A stretch of 7,756 nucleotides of DNA from Pseudomonadota bacterium (GTDB taxonomy: Bacteria; Pseudomonadota; Gammaproteobacteria; Xanthomonadales; Xanthomonadaceae). This document shows positions 5,078 to 7,756 of this stretch, in pieces. The translations under genes were made by a program, and so were the position numbers. Within the stretch, counting starts at the first letter, position 1, and every line of letters starts with the position of its first letter. Where the stretch lies: the NCBI GenBank assembly GCA_023430045.1, contig JAEZCF010000113.1, forward strand, positions 1 to 7,756, written 5' to 3'. The notes beneath the pieces were generated by a model. The model had not been told where the DNA came from and ran no database searches. It saw only the letters and a program-made list of their open reading frames with translations.

Positions 5078-6478
5078 ATGATGACCCGAGGCAAGCGCAT
5101 CTACGTGCTGGACACCAATGTGCTGATGCACGATCCCACCGCGCTGTTCAAGTTCGAGGAGCACGATGTCTACCTGCCGATGCAGGTGATCGAGGAGCTG
5201 GACAACGGCAAGAAGGGAACCTCCGAAGCGAGCCGCAATGCCCGCCAGGTGAGCCGGTTCCTCAACGAGCTGGTGCAGGCGTCCGGCCTGGACAAGCTTG
5301 CTGACGGCATTCCGCTGCAGCTTCCCAATGGGCTGCAGCTGCGCGGCAAGCACAGTGCCGGCAAGCTGCGTTTCCAGACCAGTCATTTCGACGCCGGCAA
5401 GAGCTTCGGCAAGGTCATCCCGGACAACGCTATCCTGGGCTCCATCCTCGCCCTGCAGGAAGCCTCGCCGGAAGTGCCGGTGGTGTTCGTGTCCAAGGAC
5501 ATCAACCTGCGCATCAAGGCGGCCATTGCCGGCATCGTCTCGGAGGACTACGAAAACGATCGCGCGCTGGACGATTTCAGCCTGCTCTATACCGGCGCCA
5601 CCGAGCTGCCGGAAGATTTCTGGAAGCGCCATGGCAGCGACCTTCGCAGCTGGAGCGACAAGGGCCATTCGTTCTACGAAATCACCGCGCTGGACGATGA
5701 GGAGTGGTATCCCAACCAGTACGTCTACCTGCCGGGCGAGGACGATGTCGAGCTGCGCGTCAGCAAGCTCGACGGTGACAGGATCACGCTGTCGCTGGTT
5801 GCCGATTTCCGCCACGGCAGCCATGCGGTGTGGGGCATCGCCGCACGCAACCGCGAGCAGAATTTCGCGCTCAACGCGCTGATGGATCCGGATATCGATT
5901 TCGTCACCCTGCTCGGTACCGCCGGTACCGGCAAAACGCTGCTGGCGCTTGCCGCCGGACTGGCGCAGACGATGGACCAGCAGCGCTACCGCGAGATCAT
6001 CATGACCCGTGCGACGGTCAGCGTGGGCGAGGACATCGGCTTCCTGCCGGGCACCGAAGAAGAGAAGATGACACCCTGGATGGGCGCGCTGACGGATAAC
6101 CTGGAAGTGCTCACGCATACCCAGGAAGGCGGATCGTGGGGTCGCGCGGCCACCAACGACCTGCTGGCCAGCCGGATCAAGATCCGTTCGCTGAACTTCA
6201 TGCGCGGGCGCACCTTCCTGTCTCGCTACCTGATCCTGGACGAGGCGCAGAACCTCACCCCGAAGCAGATGAAGACGCTGATCACCCGTGCCGGCCCCGG
6301 TACAAAGATCGTCTGCCTGGGCAACGTGGAGCAGATCGACACGCCGTACCTGACCGAGACCACGTCCGGCCTGACCTACGCGGTGGACCGCTTCAAGAAC
6401 TGGCCGCACAGCGCCCACATCACGCTTCGCCGTGGCGAGCGTTCGCGACTGGCCGATTACGCGTCGGAGGTGCTGTGA
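5078..6478 (+). CDS. PIN-PhoH family protein (PhoH2-type RNase/ATPase)
   Basis: A 466-residue fusion of an N-terminal PIN nuclease domain and a C-terminal PhoH ATPase domain, the PhoH2 arrangement, and of typical length. PIN (about 8-165): LDTNVLMHD (11-19) with D12, E39/E40 in VIEELDNGKKG, D116 in IPDNAIL and D141 in SKDINLR, all candidate metal ligands. A beta-rich linker (about 195-265) joins it to the ATPase: Walker A GTAGTGKT (280-287, K286), VGEDIGFLPG (316-325), Walker B LILDEAQN (385-392, D388/E389) and CLGNVEQID (413-421). Mycobacterial PhoH2 is described as an RNA helicase and sequence-specific RNase; the same RNA-processing role is inferred here. Two adjacent ATGs (5078, 5081) follow AGGAA (5070-5074), at spacings of 3 and 6; bcp uses the shorter spacing. 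The gene is followed at once by the lipoprotein gene, probably in one operon. Confidence 0.95.
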   Translation: MMTRGKRIYVLDTNVLMHDPTALFKFEEHDVYLPMQVIEELDNGKKGTSEASRNARQVSRFLNELVQASGLDKLADGIPLQLPNGLQLRGKHSAGKLRFQTSHFDAGKSFGKVIPDNAILGSILALQEASPEVPVVFVSKDINLRIKAAIAGIVSEDYENDRALDDFSLLYTGATELPEDFWKRHGSDLRSWSDKGHSFYEITALDDEEWYPNQYVYLPGEDDVELRVSKLDGDRITLSLVADFRHGSHAVWGIAARNREQNFALNALMDPDIDFVTLLGTAGTGKTLLALAAGLAQTMDQQRYREIIMTRATVSVGEDIGFLPGTEEEKMTPWMGALTDNLEVLTHTQEGGSWGRAATNDLLASRIKIRSLNFMRGRTFLSRYLILDEAQNLTPKQMKTLITRAGPGTKIVCLGNVEQIDTPYLTETTSGLTYAVDRFKNWPHSAHITLRRGERSRLADYASEVL

Positions 6479-6480
6479 GC

Positions 6481-6981
6481 ATGCGCCCGTACGGGATCCT
6501 GGTGATGGCTGCCTGCACGGTGCTGGCAGCCTGCAGCACGGTGCAGGGACCGCCCAGCGTGCCTACCGCGCTGAAGACCGGGCAATCGTGGGTGGTCACC
6601 CGCCCGCTGGTGGCCGCCCAGGTGCTCGATACCTGCTCGCGGCCCAGCCCCGGCCGCGATGCGGGCCGCGTCACCGGCTACTGGGCGCCCAGCCGCCAGC
6701 AGGTTGAACAGCTCGAGGCAAGGCTCGGCGAACTGGCAGGCCAGGTGCGTTCGCCGCAGGATTTCAATCGCCAGTATGTGGGCATCGAAGCCGATGGACG
6801 CGAGTTGATCTACATCAACGCGTTCTCGCTGCCCGACGGCAGCGGCATCAACCCGGCCCGTGAAGCGATCCGTGTCTGCGACGGAGGCGCGATGTTCTGG
6901 GGCGCACTGTTCGATCCGCAGACCGGCACGTTCTCGGAACTGCAGTTCAACGGTCCGCCGACCGCCGCGCCGGTTCCCTGA
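6481..6981 (+). CDS. Uncharacterised small lipoprotein
   Basis: I do not recognise a named family. The 166-residue product starts with a short signal (1-17) and a good lipobox LAAC, with C18 as the lipidated residue, so it should be anchored to a membrane facing the periplasm. The mature part carries C52 (VLDTC) and C133 (IRVCDGG), a possible disulfide. Other visible segments are GYWAPS (66-71) with a helical QQVEQLEARLGELAG (73-87), YVGIEADGRELIYINAF (99-115) and GGAMFWGALFDPQTGTF (135-151), and a Pro/Ala-rich end. Secretion with an even charge pattern suggests a small folded envelope domain rather than an enzyme with a visible active site. The ATG lies 2 bases after the phoH-type stop, with GGAGG at 6466-6470 inside that gene, so translation is probably coupled. 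The open frame extends upstream inside the phoH-type gene, but the lipobox and Shine-Dalgarno fix the start. Confidence 0.85.
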   Translation: MRPYGILVMAACTVLAACSTVQGPPSVPTALKTGQSWVVTRPLVAAQVLDTCSRPSPGRDAGRVTGYWAPSRQQVEQLEARLGELAGQVRSPQDFNRQYVGIEADGRELIYINAFSLPDGSGINPAREAIRVCDGGAMFWGALFDPQTGTFSELQFNGPPTAAPVP

Positions 6982-6993
6982 GTCCGGCCGCGC

Positions 6994-7662
6994 ATGGGGA
7001 TACGCCTGCCCACCTGGGTGTGGATCGGTGCGGTCGCGCTTTCCTGCGTGGCCGGCATGGTCAACGTGGTCGGCTTCCTGGGCTTCGAACACCAGGCCGT
7101 CAGCCATATGACCGGCACCACCAGCCAGCTGGGCATGGCACTGGCACAGGGCGACTGGCGCTCGATCCGGCACCTGTGGGCGCTGCTGATCGCGTTTTCG
7201 CTCGGCGCGATGGCAAGCGGCCTCATCATCCAGGACAGCACACTGCAGCTGGGCCGTCGCTACGGCGTAGCCCTGGCGCTGGAATCAGCGCTGCTGCTGG
7301 TGGCCATCCCGCTGTTCAAGCAGCAGCAGATCTGGGGCGCACTGGCAGCAGCGATGGCCTGCGGCCTGCAGAACGCCATGGCCACCACGTTCAGCGGCGC
7401 GGTGGTGCGTACCACCCACCTCAGCGGCATGTTCACCGATCTGGGCATCGGCCTGGGCCATCTCCTGCGTGGACTGCCGCTGCAGATGCGGCGGTTGACG
7501 CTGAGCGGGCTGATCATCAGTGGCTTCCTGGCCGGCGGTGTCCTGGGCGCCTGGCTGTTCGTGCATTGGCATTACGACGCACTGCTCGCCCCTGCGTTGC
7601 TGACCGGTCTGACCGGGCTTGGCTACATGCTTCATCAGGTGTGGGCGCGCTGGCGACGTTGA
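6994..7662 (+). CDS. YoaK/DUF1275 family membrane protein
   Basis: A 222-residue inner-membrane protein with six or seven hydrophobic segments (about 8-30, 36-52, 61-80, 91-107, 112-130, 170-191, 197-214), the normal size of the YoaK (DUF1275) family. Family hallmarks are visible: G21, N24 and G27 in GMVNVVGF, SHMTGTTS (37-44), GLQNA (124-128), and RTTHLSGMFTDLG (139-151). The function of this family is not established; a transport role has been suggested only from its topology. The start ATG lies 12 bases after the lipoprotein stop without a strong Shine-Dalgarno, so it is probably translated in the same transcript. A basic tail (RWRR) points to a cytoplasmic C-terminus by the positive-inside rule. 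It is followed about 50 bases later by a single REP hairpin. Confidence 0.92.
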   Translation: MGIRLPTWVWIGAVALSCVAGMVNVVGFLGFEHQAVSHMTGTTSQLGMALAQGDWRSIRHLWALLIAFSLGAMASGLIIQDSTLQLGRRYGVALALESALLLVAIPLFKQQQIWGALAAAMACGLQNAMATTFSGAVVRTTHLSGMFTDLGIGLGHLLRGLPLQMRRLTLSGLIISGFLAGGVLGAWLFVHWHYDALLAPALLTGLTGLGYMLHQVWARWRR

Positions 7663-7710
7663 CTGGATTGGCCGTCGGCGGTGCGCTGACGTGGCATGCG
7701 GAGTTCATGC

Positions 7711-7737
7711 GGTTGCCGGCCAGCGGCCGGCACAACC
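7711..7737. repeat. Single SMAG/REP-type hairpin
   Basis: TGCCGGCC (7714-7721) pairs perfectly with GGCCGGCA (7725-7732) around an AGC loop, flanked by GGT and CAACC. On the minus strand it begins GTTGTGCCGGCC, one base from the GTAG head of S. maltophilia SMAG elements. Its stem sequence differs from the four-copy array near fdxA, so it belongs to another subgroup. No T-run follows, so an intrinsic terminator is not supported. The neighbouring gene beyond 7756 is not visible. Confidence 0.75.
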
Positions 7738-7756
7738 CCGCCGCCCGGGGGCACGG

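Noticed and set aside
5009..6418. Long minus-strand open frame (469 codons) opposite the PIN-PhoH gene
   Set aside because: No recognisable motifs, antisense to a gene with complete PIN and Walker motifs; high-GC shadow.
6136..6480. Upstream extension of the lipoprotein frame inside the phoH-type gene
   Set aside because: Overlaps conserved PhoH coding sequence and would bury the signal peptide; the ATG at 6481 has GGAGG 10 bases upstream and yields a proper lipobox.
7711..7756. Intrinsic terminator after the YoaK-family gene
   Set aside because: The hairpin is strong but has no T-run on either side; it fits a SMAG/REP element better.

Overview
The window is ordinary, gene-dense chromosomal DNA of a high-GC gammaproteobacterium, almost certainly a Xanthomonadaceae member close to Stenotrophomonas. 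Two things point there. First, the intergenic hairpins have the form of SMAG elements (GTAG-headed REP sequences typical of S. maltophilia). Second, the proteins look xanthomonad in style: a PrxQ/BCP with a TPGCTTEG active site, a 7Fe ferredoxin FdxA, and a PIN-PhoH protein. The assignment rests on recalled family features, not on a database search.

Layout, left to right. A 12-TM sugar/H+ symporter lies on the minus strand (19-1443). It is separated from fdxA (plus, 1776-2099) by a 332-base divergent spacer. FdxA converges on a short BamC-like lipoprotein gene (minus, 2240-2788), and the gap between them is filled by a tandem array of four REP/SMAG hairpins. The BamC-like gene is the distal gene of a dapA-bamC operon (dapA, minus, 2818-3711). 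Divergent from dapA is gcvR (plus, 3876-4436), followed by the peroxiredoxin gene bcp (4519-4998). A strong intrinsic terminator lies between bcp and a PIN-PhoH RNase/ATPase gene (5078-6478). That gene is followed, 2 bases after its stop, by an unrecognised small lipoprotein gene (6481-6981) and a YoaK/DUF1275 membrane protein gene (6994-7662). The window closes with one more SMAG-type hairpin.

How the genes relate. The bamC-dapA / gcvR-bcp block has the same order and orientations as in E. coli, so it is an old conserved neighbourhood. It covers lysine/diaminopimelate synthesis, outer-membrane protein assembly, control of glycine cleavage and thiol peroxide detoxification. The phoH-lipoprotein-yoaK run is probably one transcription unit; what its members share is unknown.

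I see no phage, IS, CRISPR, toxin-antitoxin, secretion or defence cassette, and no convincing new multi-gene system. The points most worth a second look are small. They are the apparent loss of the PrxQ resolving cysteine, the terminator plus embedded 27-codon frame plus competing hairpin in front of the phoH gene, the GcvR ACT domains with an inverted ligand-motif pattern, the single-domain BamC, and the alternating four-copy SMAG array.
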